Assembly (NCBI GenBank): GCA_030248065.1
Contig: JASAMV010004291.1
Coordinates: forward strand, 1 to 64,000
Origin: Rhynchonema sp. JSB1_4
Lineage: Eukaryota; Nematoda; Chromadorea; Monhysterida; Xyalidae
Reading direction: 5' to 3'
Length of the DNA stretch: 64,000 nt
The notes beneath the pieces are model-generated. The model was not told where the DNA came from, did no database searches, and saw only the letters and a program-made list of their open reading frames with translations. Shown in pieces: positions 23,101-36,200 of this stretch. The translations under genes and the position numbers were made by a program. Each line of letters starts with the position of its first letter. The first letter of the stretch is position 1.

Positions 23101-25887
23101 ACGACACCCATGGGGCTGAACAGCGGGATATACGTTTGGGCACCTTGCAAGTCGCCGAACTATGCAGCTGTTATTTACTTGCGCTAGCCTTCTGTCGAAA
23201 TTAGGCACAGCACGATATCCTTCGCCAAGCGTTGCTGCAAGCCACACCTTCCCAACACAATAAGGGCGGACTTAGGTTGAATCCGGAAACCGGAATCCGG
23301 AAATATTTCCGGAAAACGCATTATTTTTGCATGTAAATTTCTGCGTTTTCCGGAAATATTTCCGGAGTCCGGAAATGTTTTGTATTTTTGTATGCAAATT
23401 ATTTCCGGTTTCCGGATTTAACCTTAGTTCGCCCTAAGGGATGGTTGTTATATTGATGTAATTCACTCACAGCAGTTTGGCCGCCTGCCGAGCAGCAAAT
23501 ACAACTCGGCTTAACGAAGTCTGGCCGGGCCTGCTGAAGCTGTCAGAGTCAGCCATATGTAGCTCGTTTAAGTACCATTCAAAGGGCATACAATCCGGCT
23601 AACAACAACACCAACTGTGGTTGAATAATAGGGCATTCACCGCATTCGGGTGATCATAACAAAACGGCACACAGAGAGTGCGAGGAACAGCAATCTGAGT
23701 TGGTAATTCGTAAATAAAGTGGAAATTTGGATAAAACCAGTGATACATAAATCTAACCAAATGCAGATGAACACTCAGCATTTCATAACAAATCGAACGA
23801 ACCTGCAGAGTCTGTCCGCCACCAAGAACATCATTGAAATATTCAGGTCGCGGGTACACGCGGTACTCTTTCGCAACATAGTCAACTTTCTGAAGTTGAT
23901 CCCTGAAAAAAAAAACGAAAAAGTTTGATCAGTATTATTATACAGACAATTCTGATCGAATCGAAATCGATGCCTCCATCTGAAAAAAGCTACCACGGCT
24001 GCGCACTAATTCAGGCTCCAACCGTCCGCCCCAAGCACCCACCAAACAATATGATGAATTTTTCTGTTCGTGTGATACACCAGAATGCCTTGGTGGGTCA
24101 CACCGATGTAGACGGCGTTGTTTGATCGAAGGTCCTGTAAAACAGACACAACAGTATCAGACTAGCAGCAAGTGGCGTATTTAACAGAACAAGTGGTGCC
24201 AACGTTTCCAAATGTCAGTCATCAACAAAATTTCTCATTCCCAACCTTGACCGTGTACGGATCAAAGCCGTACGTGTCGAGAGTGGATGCGCGCGCCAGA
24301 AACTTCAGTTCCGCAACCGCAGGAGAAAGACCACTGAAAGAAAAATAGACTAAATTCGGATCCAATTCCAAACAGGCGACACTGAATAAAGATTTTAAGA
24401 CAAACTAATTTAAGTTATTTTGCAATTTATCAAAATTTTGCCATTCAAGCACCCAATTTCAACACCAACATGAGCGTCTTGTGCACCTCAGCGACGCGGT
24501 CTTCCATTTTGGCCGTTTGTTTGAGGAACAGTTTGTATTCGGACACATAGTTCTCCGGCATTTCATCTGCGTTGTAATCGCCGACTTCGGCTGCAAAGGA
24601 AAAATTGCAAAAAACAAGTAATTTTCATGTAAAATAGGCATGTATAGGTTTCGGCATTTAGGGACTGACGAGCCAATGAACTATGTCCTAAAAAGTGTTT
24701 TTTCAAGTGAATTATACAAAGTCAAAGAATACGGAAAGCAAAAACAGTCCTTTTTAGGCAGTTTTTGACTTGTTGATCAAATAAGCGCCTCTTGCTTGTG
24801 TGTTTTAGGAAAACAAAAGCGTCGTTTCCAAGGATTTTAGCAGCTTTTAAAACGATTCCACAACATGGCTTCGAATCTCTGCGCAATTTTAGAAACCATC
24901 CTTTTGGACCAATAAATTGCCAGTACATTCTCGTTTATTTTCGAAAAATAAGAGGGTTCTGAAAAAATCCGTTGTTTTTCGGCTGGTTTTCGATCCTTTG
25001 ACACTTACATTGAACGACGCATGCACCGAGATAGGCGCCATCCGCTTGCGGACAGTACAATCTACCATGCAGCATGTCACGGCGAAGTTGCAGAAATAGC
25101 TGGTAACTGAAACAGACAGATGAACGTCGCGGTAACCAACAACGTGCTCCAAAACTATACCTAAGGGCGCCTTTAATCATGGTGGAAAATGGAAATGAAA
25201 AAATAATTATTTTTTCTAAAGGGCAACTGAAAAAAAACTGGATTTACAGACAAACTTCGTGCTTTTTTTTTTTTTAAGTCTCATAAAACAAAAATAAGTG
25301 CCCAAATTGGCCACGAACCGAGTGATCTCCTCTTTGATCACGTCTGGCGTGGACGGATAGTAGCGAACACGCAGACAGAACACGATCGGGGTCACGCCTG
25401 CAACAAATAAATGATAATGTTTCAGGGCACTTTTTTTCTGGATCAAGAACTTCAAGCTCACCAAACATACCGTGTATCTGTTTGAGGATGGGTTTGTTCA
25501 AGTCCACCCAGTACTGAAACGAAGAACTTTCGATCAATGAATATTAAACTAATCAACAATAATAAATGGAATTGACTCCACACTAACGCGATGTTTGTTC
25601 AGATCCATGAATCTGAGGCCGAAATAATCCTTTTCAGCCAGATTCAAATAATTGCAGACGTAGTCGAACAGGACGTCGCCGTTATCGTGTTTCTGAAGCA
25701 TTACACAAATAAAATTATAGCAAATTTGCACTTCCAAGCACAGTTTTCTTTCACATTGCACCTTGAAATCACACTGTAGGGTCTCGGAATCGTCCAACAA
25801 TTGTATGGTGCATTTGTACGTTTTGCCGCCGCCACCGGTCGTACTGAGTCGACTCAGAAAGGATTGGCCGGATAATGAAGACGGCAT
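20186..25887 (-). CDS. FERM domain protein of the FRMD3/FRMD5 group, membrane-anchored
   Basis: Fourteen exons: 25887-25762, 25692-25588, 25513-25471, 25397-25319, 25106-25009, 24590-24470, 24333-24246, 24134-24043, 23902-23803, 23034-22855, 22244-22057, 21422-21226 (donor uncertain), 20914-20772, 20686-20186; 2061 nt, 686 aa. FERM lobes are recognised by KTYKCTIQLLDDSETLQCDF, EKDYFGLRFMD, EEITRYQLFLQLRRDMLHGR, LDTYGFDPYTVK and FAKHLWKYTLSQQAFF. The FERM-adjacent signature GSTFRYSGRV follows. The C-terminal exon is Ser/Asn-rich and ends with a transmembrane helix (about residues 639-661) and a short tail, as in vertebrate FRMD3/FRMD5. Such proteins tether membrane lipids or receptors to the cortex. 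Start: the only in-frame ATG after an upstream stop is 25887. Odd point: about 90 extra residues, mostly exon 10, sit inside the F3 lobe. Confidence 0.88.
21816..22004. mobile_element. Hairpin MITE (TAAACCCGAA arms), copy 1, in FERM-gene intron
   Basis: Left arm CACAGTAAAATACGCG, then TTAATGTCAAGTTATAAACCCG; the right arm is its imperfect inverse, ending GGGCGTACTTTACTGTG. GC-alternating bases (GCGCGCGCGCC) lie near the centre. A second copy is at 42172-42349 in CNOT1 intron 22. No ORF. Confidence 0.7.
22311..22553. mobile_element. MITE with TTGTCAACGCA ends, copy 2
   Basis: It starts GTTGTCAACGCAGCTAGCTG and ends CAGGCAGTTGCGTTGACAAC. Related to 12598-12822. Located in the FERM-gene intron between exons 10 and 11. 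Confidence 0.65.
23264..23434. mobile_element. Harbinger-like palindromic MITE (GGGCGGACTTAGG ends)
   Basis: The ends GGGCGGACTTAGGTTGAATC and GGATTTAACCTTAGTTCGCC (plus C) are inverted repeats flanked by TAA on both sides (23261-23263, 23435-23437), a 3-bp target pattern as in PIF/Harbinger elements. The body is made of CCGGAAATATTTCCGG-type words on both arms. A second, damaged copy is at 28624. Located in the FERM-gene intron between exons 9 and 10. Confidence 0.75.
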
Positions 25888-26618
25888 TATTTGGTCGGAA
25901 TTTATTGTTTCAGTTTCGTGAGCTTGATTCGTCGTTAAATTTTGCTGGGAATTATTTGTGGTCGTTGCTGTGAAGCGAGATTGACTGTGATGTTTTGCGG
26001 GCACTTTTGAAGCAGAATTGCGCACGCGTTTCACGCAGTAAATCGTCGTTCGAGTTGTAATTCAGCTGCGAACAAGCGCGCTAATCCACTTACGGACGGC
26101 CGCGTCAACCTGAAAGATCGGCAATTTAGCTTTTAGAACTTTAGAACGGGCGACATTTCCGACACGGCATGTGACTGGCACCTACATTTGGCACGCTGGC
26201 AGAAAATTTCGATTTTTTTGAACGACGCCAGCACGGTAACCAACTGATAACGTTGCGCTGACACGGTCAAAAAAACGACAGCCTGCTGACAAAGACAAGA
26301 AAACCGTCTGAGCCGCAGCTCCTAGCCTGACACCTACTTGGCCCGCCATGCCACGTTGTGTACGTATATAGCACATACAGTGGCAGTAGCTAACGTTGTG
26401 CGGCAGAAAACCGCCCGCTAATCGGTGAGCATCACATGCGCGTACATTTTACGAGAGACAAACTGAGAAATGAATTATGCATCATAGTGGCACAAAACTG
26501 TCTTCTTTGGTCGTGGTCCATTATCCGTCGTACATGGTGCATCCGTCTGATAAAGCATGCACTGCACGGCACACATACAGCAGGTTGGAACGGAGGATTG
26601 GCACAATATACACGCATG

Positions 26619-26855
26619 TAAAGGTGTATTTATACTTCTGACTTCCGGGAAGTAGAAGTCAAAATCAGGAGAAGTCACTACGACGCAGAAGTGCCCGACA
26701 AGGCAGTGATTGCTTGTAGCGATTGCCTGTTCCGCACTGTCCATTGCTCGCTGCCTGCCGTCTACTGTTCTTGCTCCGTTCGTGAGCTGACCGAACGGGC
26801 AGTCACAAATTTCTGACTGCTACTGCCAGGCAGTCAGAGTATAAACCGACCTTTA
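26619..26855. mobile_element. Foldback MITE (TAAAGGT ends)
   Basis: It begins TAAAGGTGTATTTATACTTC and ends AGAGTATAAACCGACCTTTA. The subterminal CTGACT word is inverted near the other end and the loop contains CTGACCGAACGG. 237 bp, no ORF; upstream of the FERM gene. Confidence 0.6.
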
Positions 26856-28623
26856 ATGCATGTTTTATTACTCAAATGCCAGGCACCCTTACCAGGGCAT
26901 GGAAGTTCGTTAGTGCAAAGTTCAAAGGCGATATAATGCCCAGCAATTTGAACGAAAGAAACGAAGAAACTGCTAGATTGGCCACAAAGTGAACGAGAAG
27001 AGCAGAACTGGCGCAAATGCGCCGATAGCAAAACATGCATAAGCATCTTTTATACAAATACATAAATACAGATGGGAACATTTAGCTGAGCTTGGGCAAT
27101 GGTTTTATGTGCGCTGGTTCGCCTTGCAGCGTTTCCCATTCTCAAGAAAAAGTAAGCTGCAGCAGATGCATTTTATTATGATGCCGCGTTCTCTCGTTCT
27201 TTTTAACACGGGCACTAAAATGCATAAAACGAGCAGCGAAAAACCCTTTTCCAACCGAGATTGTCGACGGTAAACTTTGTGCGGCACACTAAATTCTAAA
27301 CAAACCCATCAACAGTCAAAGTCGAGTCAATTTGCCATGTTTGAGTGAGGAAAACGTGACGTGACTGTAATGTCGACTCAAGGCCGAAACTCTGTGACTG
27401 ACAGAGACAGAACTGAGCGCGGGACATATCCGAACGAACACTAAATCAACCACACGAACTTAAAGTGAGTGCGTGTAAATGTGTCATTCCATACTTTGTA
27501 CGCGTCGCTGTGTCGCAAAGTGTCCAGGTACACGACAGGGGCGGCGAGGCAATCCGACAAAATGGTATGGTATTTGAACACTGACAAAACAACAACATTG
27601 CTGAAATGCGGGCGCGTGAACTTGTTCGCACTGTGACTGTGCAAATACAAACGTACATTGTGACAGACAACGCTGCTGGTAAATTATGTTAACCGCGCGA
27701 ACACCAAGGAAAGTGCTAAGACGACCACTAACCATGGACCATACTTCATACTTGCAAAAAGGACACAGCAACCTGCGTGAAAATCGCGCAATGAGCCCAA
27801 CCCGAGAAAGAATCAGCAGAAGTACCTATACCTTGTCTACCAAACCAGGGCGAAACCCAAGGCCGGCCGCTCAAAGATGAAGGAGACAAGACAAGTGAAT
27901 AATAATAATAATCACGCACGCTGTACAACACAGGCGGGCGGTGCTCGTATTTCATGCAACATCCACATGTGCATGTGCACACACACACACACACACGCAC
28001 ACACACGAGGACATGCATGTATCGTATCTAGTAGTAGATCGAATGTACACGTCATTCTTGTGTGTGGCGTTTGAATGAAAAAACAGAAGCGTGTCGACCG
28101 ATAGCATAGCACGGAGATAGAAAGAGCACAAGAATGAAATGGACCTTCCTGCTGGGCTGGGCTGGTGGGACACATTCACACACACCGTGCATAGAGCGAA
28201 CATGTGCAATTCAAATCTGCGTGCACGAGGACGTATTATGTGGTGTTGGATGGGATGAAAATTTATACGCGTGTCATGACAACACATGGTCAAGCCCGCA
28301 GCAGCAGCTGCTGTATCTGTATGTAAGCCAGCAAGCCAGCAGCCTGACAAGCAAGCACACAAGCACATGCAACCACCGCATCTCGGCATGTGTGTGAGTG
28401 GGCACAAGTCAAAACAAGCCAATAGCTGCTGACATGCTTGTTACCACCGTCAAATGTCACAAGGCAAGTCAAGCAGCAGGAAAAAGCTGAAGCCACCATC
28501 AGATTGCCTTCGTAGACCGACACCAACTTTCAGACACGATTATACGCACACATACTGTTGTGCGACTGTGACACCTGCACAAATGCTGAACCACAGTGTC
28601 ACGCACATACGCTGGCCCGAGCC

Positions 28624-28774
28624 TAAGGGCGGGCTTAGGTTGAATTCGGAAACCGGAATCCGGAAATATTTCCGGAAAACGCAATATTTTTGCAAAATTT
28701 TTTCCTTTTCCCGGAATTCCCGCGCCCCTTTTTTTTTTTCTTCCCTCCCGCCCCCCCCCCCCCCCCCCCCCCCT
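28624..28774. mobile_element. Damaged Harbinger-like MITE followed by poly-C
   Basis: TAAGGGCGGGCTTAGGTTGA followed by the words GGAAACCGGAATCCGG and GGAAATATTTCCGGAAAACG matches the left arm of 23264-23434. The right arm is not seen; instead there is a degenerate T-rich and C-homopolymer stretch that looks like low-quality consensus. Confidence 0.6.
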
Positions 28775-30223
28775 AAAACTGCAATCTCAGTAAAAAATAC
28801 CAGCGGATATTCCAGACGTGGGAGGGTGGGTCACCGAAACGCAAAGGTGGTACACAGCACATGCATACAACGCTCAAATAATCATGGATGTGTGTTCCGG
28901 GCCATAGATCAGCACATCAAGCACTTTCTCTCCATACCATAAGCCACGTCAACCAACTAAGCAACCCAGAGTTATCAAAAGGTGCACACACTTGGGAGCC
29001 GCTACAGCAGCATAGGTTCGAATACATTGGGACAACGCAGCAAAAATGTATAAATAGAAAGACAGACGTCTGTCGATTTCGACCAACAGCTAGGGCGTAG
29101 GCGATAAACAAAAATAAATAAATAGACGGAGTGGCAAGCAACGCTACATTTAATAATGATACGTCTTTTACAACCGCTCCCCTCGGTGAGCATCAGCTTG
29201 TATTACAAGCAGCAGCCACTCAACGTAAACAGTTCTCAAAACACAGCAAGACTGATTAGCATAAAATGGGCCACAGAATGCAACAGGCGCGCCAGTTCTG
29301 GCCTCCTTCACTTGGCCCAGAACGAGCCAAACGCTTACGTTAAGCCATGAAGAACAGGACACAAGGCGTCGTAAAATCGTTTAAATCAGGAGTAGACCAA
29401 CCCGGTTCGGCTGGTTGGTGGACAAGCACCAGAATTGTTCAGCACGATTTTCAGACCAAACACAAAAAATTGATCTTTTATTCGCGGAGTACTGAACGAA
29501 ATATAATGAATACAAACGAAACACAACAGTGGCGACAACAAAAATACTACTTTAATAAAAACAATACACGCGGGAGCATAAATGGACTTTCACATATGAA
29601 AGCTTCATTCATAGACAAAACATACAAATCACAATCTTGTTACTCGCGTGACTGTTCAACCGAACTGCAATATTTTGCGAAGAAACACTCCAATAATTCG
29701 ATTGAACGCAAAATATGAGAATGAGACATAAAAAATTCTTCCGCATATGAAGGTTAGACAAAACAGCTTTCGCTTTCCTGTACATAAAAGACAAATAAAC
29801 AAAATGGGAGAAAAGAAGAGAAATAGAAACGATTAGAAAAACAATGAGCACAGTGACCCGCGCATAAGTTTATAGGATTATATAAACATTATACGAATCA
29901 TAAAAACACTAACACTAGGTTTTCGTAACCAAACTTCAAAAAGACAGCAAAAGCAAAATTGCATGCAGAAATCCACGACACGAAAACCCACAAAAAATAT
30001 ATGGTAGCTGTACAAAAGTTCACCAGTAACAAAAACACAAGAAAAGAAAAGCAGCACAGACGGCCTGCTTGTTACCCAATTCACACGCATGCGTCACGGA
30101 CATGAAATAAACTGAAAAAATACAGAATTTCTGGGGCCAAATACAAGAATATAGATAGATAATGAAACACAGTAGTCCTATTTCAATCAATTTTGGTGAC
30201 CAGATCGCCGTCAATAGATCTAG

Positions 30224-33200
30224 CTAGGCTTGTTGCGAGGCGGTGGGCGTGCTCTGCGGCTGTTGCGCTTCGTTCGCTCCGCCTGGTTTGCCCATACACG
30301 ATATCGCCACGCTTTGGAACAATCTGTGCGTGTGAAAAATGAAAACCATTTTGTTATTGTAGTTATGTGAATTGCACGGCAATGTGCTGATTGGCTGCCG
30401 CGGCAGACCGACGGTGCACCAGGTCATCGTCAGTGCGAATGCGCCAGAAGCCCACGTTACCGCAAAAATAGATATGAGCTGATTTTATGCTCGCGCACTT
30501 ACAAACACGGATTCGTGGCAAATAGCAATGGATCCACAGTCAACTCCGTTCAAAATCCACTCACCGTTCAATTTCAGGCGCGCATCGCGTGAACTCGTGT
30601 TTCCAGAATCCGTACTGATTATTCTTGATCAGCTCAATGAATGTAATCAGCAGACCCCACGGATGCGGACGTAGCGCCACCAGGCGTTCGAATAGAATTC
30701 TATGCGAATAAAAAAAGCATGTAGCTTTGGGAATTAGTTAATTAATTAGTTAATTAGAAAGCTATTAGTTATTGACCATTTATCTATACTACTAAAACAG
30801 GAAGACGTATGTGTGTGTTTGTGGCCCCCTCCCTCGGAAGGGCGGACGGGTCAATTTTCACGGGTAGCTTTGGGTGTGCTAACGGGGGGAGGCACGGCAC
30901 GGGCGCGGCGCTGTAGCCGGGCCGTAGGCACGGGTCCCGTCTAGTACAAAAACAAAAACGAACAAGCCACCAACCTCGTGATCTGTTCCTGGATGACCTC
31001 GCTGTTCGCTTCGAGGAACAAATACAACAACGTGCAGCTGAAGTAATGCGTGTGACTGTTCGGATAACGCAGTTGGTTGGCAATCGCGTTGAAGAAGATG
31101 TATCGTCCTGGTAATATGATATGAGACCATGAACTGCGTGTGTGTGTCAACATCAACTTTGTGGCCTATCAATCAGAAAACCGTTTCTGTCACGGAAAAG
31201 CCGAAAAAACCGGGTCCATCTGGGCCGTGAAATGATGCCGCCACAGACCAGAGAGGTCGCAAATCAAATTCTAGGGCACATTGCGAACAAAAAAAGTCCA
31301 TCAGAGTCCACCTTCGGTATCGAGCGAGACGGCTAAATTCTGGAAAATGTCCATGAACGGCGTATGAGCGATAGTCGACATGTTGGCACGCTGGTTCTTT
31401 TCATGTATGGTCTCGATGGCGCGCATGCCCACGTACAGCACCACGGCATTGATCAATGACATGTTGTATTTGCTGCCCTGCTGCGTCGGCGTTGTGGACT
31501 GCAAATCAGACGTGTTCATTTTTTTTGTTGGCCGGCAGAGTGCCTTTTTTAAATTCAGGCACACAAGAATGTTACTGTCACCTGCAATTTGCCCCTGAGC
31601 TCCGACAGAAACGAGACGGGCGATCGATTGCGCAGGTAGGAGTCGATCTCGTTCTTCAGCTCAATCGGAATGATCTGCTGCAGATTGACGGTGATCTTGG
31701 GCTGTTGATTGATCTCCGGCAGCTGATCCACCTGTGAAATGGACAAAGTAAACGAATTGCCCACTTTATTTGCAAATATTGGAAATCACAAACTATGAAA
31801 AAATGTTGAAAAATAGCCGTCAGAACAAAGTCCAGATGGACGAACCCTCAAATTGGCCATGAACGGATCCGGGAGACGCATGTTCCTCGGATAGGCGGAC
31901 AGCACGAGATTGCGCAGCTGGACACAGTTGGGCGGGATGGCCTCGCACAGCACGTAGTGGTAGTCGCACAGCAGCTCGGGGAAATCGTGCAGCAACACCA
32001 ACAGCACGCGCAACGTGCCCTGCAATGATGGCAGTGGCGTACATCAGTGTGTAACGACAGTGACCAAGCAAGACATGATAATACGAGAGTGAACTCCCAT
32101 ATGTATGGGCAACGAATTATCGATTGTTCGGAGATGAAGGTTCAAACCTTTGGAGAACGTATCTTTAATGAAGATAAAAGCATATAACCTGATCAGAAAT
32201 GCAGACACATGCACCTCTGACGACTGACAAACTACCGGAGAACCATACCTCATATTGGCCCAAGGCTTTGTACAATAAAACTGGCCGAAGAACAAAATGT
32301 TTCTTCATCACAGTGCAAGTTGCAGTCAATTGACAAAAACCTACTTACAAGTTACCAGCAATATGCAAACACAAAACACCCGCAATGCCAACCTTGTACA
32401 TGAGCGCGATCGGCTTCGGCAGGTCGATGTTGCGGAGGAAGGGCGCGAGGAACTTGATATGACACATGATCAACTGCGTGTACAACGACCAGGTCTTGTT
32501 GTTGTGCTGCGCGGTGCCGGTGGCGAGCATTCGCGCCATGAACGTTCGATGACCGACCATCTCCAGCCAGGCGTACGCGAAACCGGGCGCCCGGCGGGGT
32601 TGCACCTCGAACAGTGCCTTGCTGCAAACAAAATGCACACAATCAGCGTTTGTTTGGACACACACACACATGTGTGCATGGATCACGATGGATAGGATTA
32701 TGTCAAGAATTTGAGGCTGAGCACTGTTTGCATGTTGCATGACACAACAACAAAGCACGATTTCTTATGACAAAATTCGTGGCGCGTTTCACAATACTTG
32801 TATGGAATCAATGACATCAGGCCAACTATTTCAGCGCTATATCGGGCACGGGCCACAATTCCTACGGACTTAGCTCTCTGCCTGACGATTAGTTTCTATC
32901 CAACAACAACAAAATCCAAAGTCAACAACAAAAAAACAACAACAACAACATTGTCAACAACGAACGTGAACGATTCGAGTATGTTGGGCGCGATCTGATC
33001 GAGCGTCGGGTCGGGCGTGGTCAACTCCCAGAACATTTGAATCAGGATACGATGGTAGGGCAGCTGGTGGAAGTCGACCGAACGCACTTGGTGGTCTTGC
33101 AGCAGCACCGTCACCAGAATGTGCAGAATCTGGGTGTGTGTGCAAGGGTCATTGAGCACATTCTCGGCATTTTGAAACACTGACGGAATGAAACATATGG

Positions 33201-36200
33201 TTCGTTGCAAAATGCAGGCGTCGGGCGAAAGCATACGTTGTGATCGGGCCGGTCCGCCATTGTCTTCGTCACGTGACGTTTAGTTGTGACGATATTTTCA
33301 GATTTACTCGTGCCACTAAATTCGTCCAGCGTAAGAAGTTCTTTGTAAATCTGACAGCGAACAACATTCACACCGGTCGAACTGAGTGGTATCAGTGAAA
33401 CTAGAAATATTCGTGACACGTACATACAGTCAGTGACTTGACCGAGGCAAGACTGAACCAACGGCCAACTTCGATTTCGCCCGCAGTGTTTATATGTATG
33501 CCACAACAAATTATCGCATCACTCGAAAACGTTTCACGAGATAAAGATAAAGAATCAGTTGCTTGGACCTTCTCGGTTTGCACCATAGATGACCAACCAA
33601 ACAAAATCAATAACTTACGAAACAATTCGAGTCCTAACCTTATTCAACAAATCCATTTTCGTCTCCAAATTGTTGTTATCCGAATGTTTCACCATCAGCG
33701 ATGCCAATTTCACAAAGCCGTCCAGCGTGAAGAAGCATTGTTGTCGACTCTGCGCCCCCGGCTGCCGGCCGGCTTTGGCCTCCGTGTGCAGCACTCTGCA
33801 AAGCAGCATTCAACGTTAATATTTGTTTTTCTTCAAATACAACTGATTAGATCGTAGGCTCATGCAAAATCAATTGCGACCTGTAGCACATTTCGACACA
33901 CATTTCCACGCAGAGACGGAAGAATCGATTCACAACGTCGTCCGTGCGCAGCACCCCTTGGTTGTGCATCTGCAACATTGTTGTTTAATTTTTGCGACGC
34001 TTGTGAAATTTTTACACGTTCATATTCTGCGCAAAAAGACGTGGCACAATTATTTGGGTGCGAAACTTACTATTGTTGCAACTTTTCGGAAAAATGTTTT
34101 TAACTGAAATGTTTTTTTTACAAAAAACGTCGTTTTTTCGTTTTCCTGGCCAAAGGTTACCCCGTCTCGAATGGGGTACATTTGGGCAAAATATGCTATG
34201 CAATAGCTTCACGAGAAAAAATCATGCATAAGTCGACAAAAAGACACTGTAAATGAGCGGCGTTTTTGCACGGCGTGAGAAACCGACCTCCACATCCCTA
34301 AGTTATATGGAAGATTCGAAATTCATTCCGAAAATTTCTAACAGCTTTTCGGTTCGTTATTTTGCCATTTTTTCTAAACACCGTACATCTTTCTCTCCAT
34401 CAACTATGTCACCAACCACAGTGACTATCTGTCCGAGCGCCAGTCCGGGATCGCGTTGCGCTGCCGGCGTGTATATCAGACTGATCCATTCCCTCAATAT
34501 CATTTCGACTTTCTCCTGCAGTTCCGGTGGGTCGCCCTCACCCATCTGTACCGTGCTGCCCAGTACACCTGCGGTGACCAACGACACGTTCATTATTCAA
34601 GTTTTTGCGTCAAAATGTATAGGCAATCCGCCAGCTCATGGCACTCGCACACACAGGCTGCATGCTACACTACTTCCTTCAATGAATGCATCTACTCTCT
34701 GCAGTCACCAGCTGAAACATCCCCAAATCAACAGCAGAGAATCAAGGAAAAACGGAAAAAAAAAAAAAGCCAAAAAAAACCCCCCCAACTAAAAATGCTG
34801 CATGCGCTGGTGTGTATAAAAAGTGCCATGAACCGATGGATTGCCCATACAACCAGTGCGCAACTGGCTGTCTGCCGCTTTACAGATGGTGTGTAGTAGT
34901 ATGCAAAAGCATTCGTGCCAAGTCAAAGCAAGTCTAAGTCAAACTCCCATGACCAACCTCAACCGATGATCCCCGCGAACTGCCCACATGCCATAAAATC
35001 AAAGAGCAACGGTCTCAAAAAATGATCCCAACGTACCCATTCTCTGCGCCTGAGCCCTGTTGGCGACTGCAGCCGTGTGGGACACGGCACTATGTGCGCC
35101 ACCACCACCACCACCACCACCAGCAGGCCCAGCCGCGGCTGCTTTGTGTGCCGCCTCCGACCGGAACAACTCCAGAATGTTCGCACCCGCAGAACTGCTG
35201 CAAACAATAATGATGGACTTATTCGTTGAGTAGAACAAGTGCTGATAGACAACAAAAACGAAACAAAGAATTAGAAGAGCAAGCGTGAGTGAAACCGCAC
35301 ACTTTGAGTGTTGTGGTGATTGGTCAGGCCACCTCGAGCTAGCTAGCTACCAACTCAGCAATTTTTGGAATTTTAAAGGGGACGACACAGCCAACATTTT
35401 TGTCCAACAACAATGAAAACACGGTTTATAGTCATTTCTGCGAGCTAGCTGCCAATACCTAACGGTTAGTTCGAGGGCCGGCAGCCCGCCCCCCCTTAAA
35501 GGGGAAATTGCACATTCCTAATCGCATGTCAAGTTTTACAAGCTTTTAGACAGCAATGTGGGCATCACAAATGTCAAATCATTTGGTATAACTCTCAAAC
35601 ATGTACCCAGGAGATTTCGTTTAAGACAAGCCACTGGGAACAAAATTCGGCGTGGACCGGCCGAATTTCTACCTGCGCATTCAGGCAAATTGCCTGATCA
35701 AAAAGCTGTCAAGGCGACGGAATGTTTCGCATGATTTTTGAAACTCACTAACTGTAGAATTTCGCTTTTCTTTATATTTCGAATTTGAACGAATGGTTCC
35801 AGCGTGTCTGCTAAATGTTTCATGCTCTGCTTGTCACGCAGGAACAATTCGTCGAAATTCGAAATATAAAGAAAAGCGAAATTATATAGTTAGTGAGTTT
35901 CAAGAACCATGCGAAACATTCCGTCGCCTTGACAGCCTTTTGATCAGGCAATTTGCCTGAATGCGCAGGTAGAAATTCGGCCGGTCCGTGCCGAATTTTC
36001 TTCCCGATTGTTCCCTTTAAACTGCTCCTCCTGGGTACATGTTTGAGAGTTTGTATGTTTTTTATGTTGTTTTATATGTTGTAGTTTGTATGAGTTTGTG
36101 ACTTGACTTTCATGATGCCCACACGACTGTCTAAACACTTGTAGAGTTTGAAAGGCGATTAGGAATGTGCAATTTCCCCTTTAATCCGACCCGACCCTCA

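Larger units (their letters stand above)
26040..30223. other. Long spacer between CNOT1 3' end and FERM gene
   Basis: No gene was supported in about 4.2 kb. It holds the MITE at 26619, an (AC)n run at about 27977-28008, the damaged Harbinger-like copy with a poly-C run at 28624-28774, and otherwise unique sequence. The left end should contain the FERM-gene promoter, the right end the CNOT1 3' untranslated region. Confidence 0.5.
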
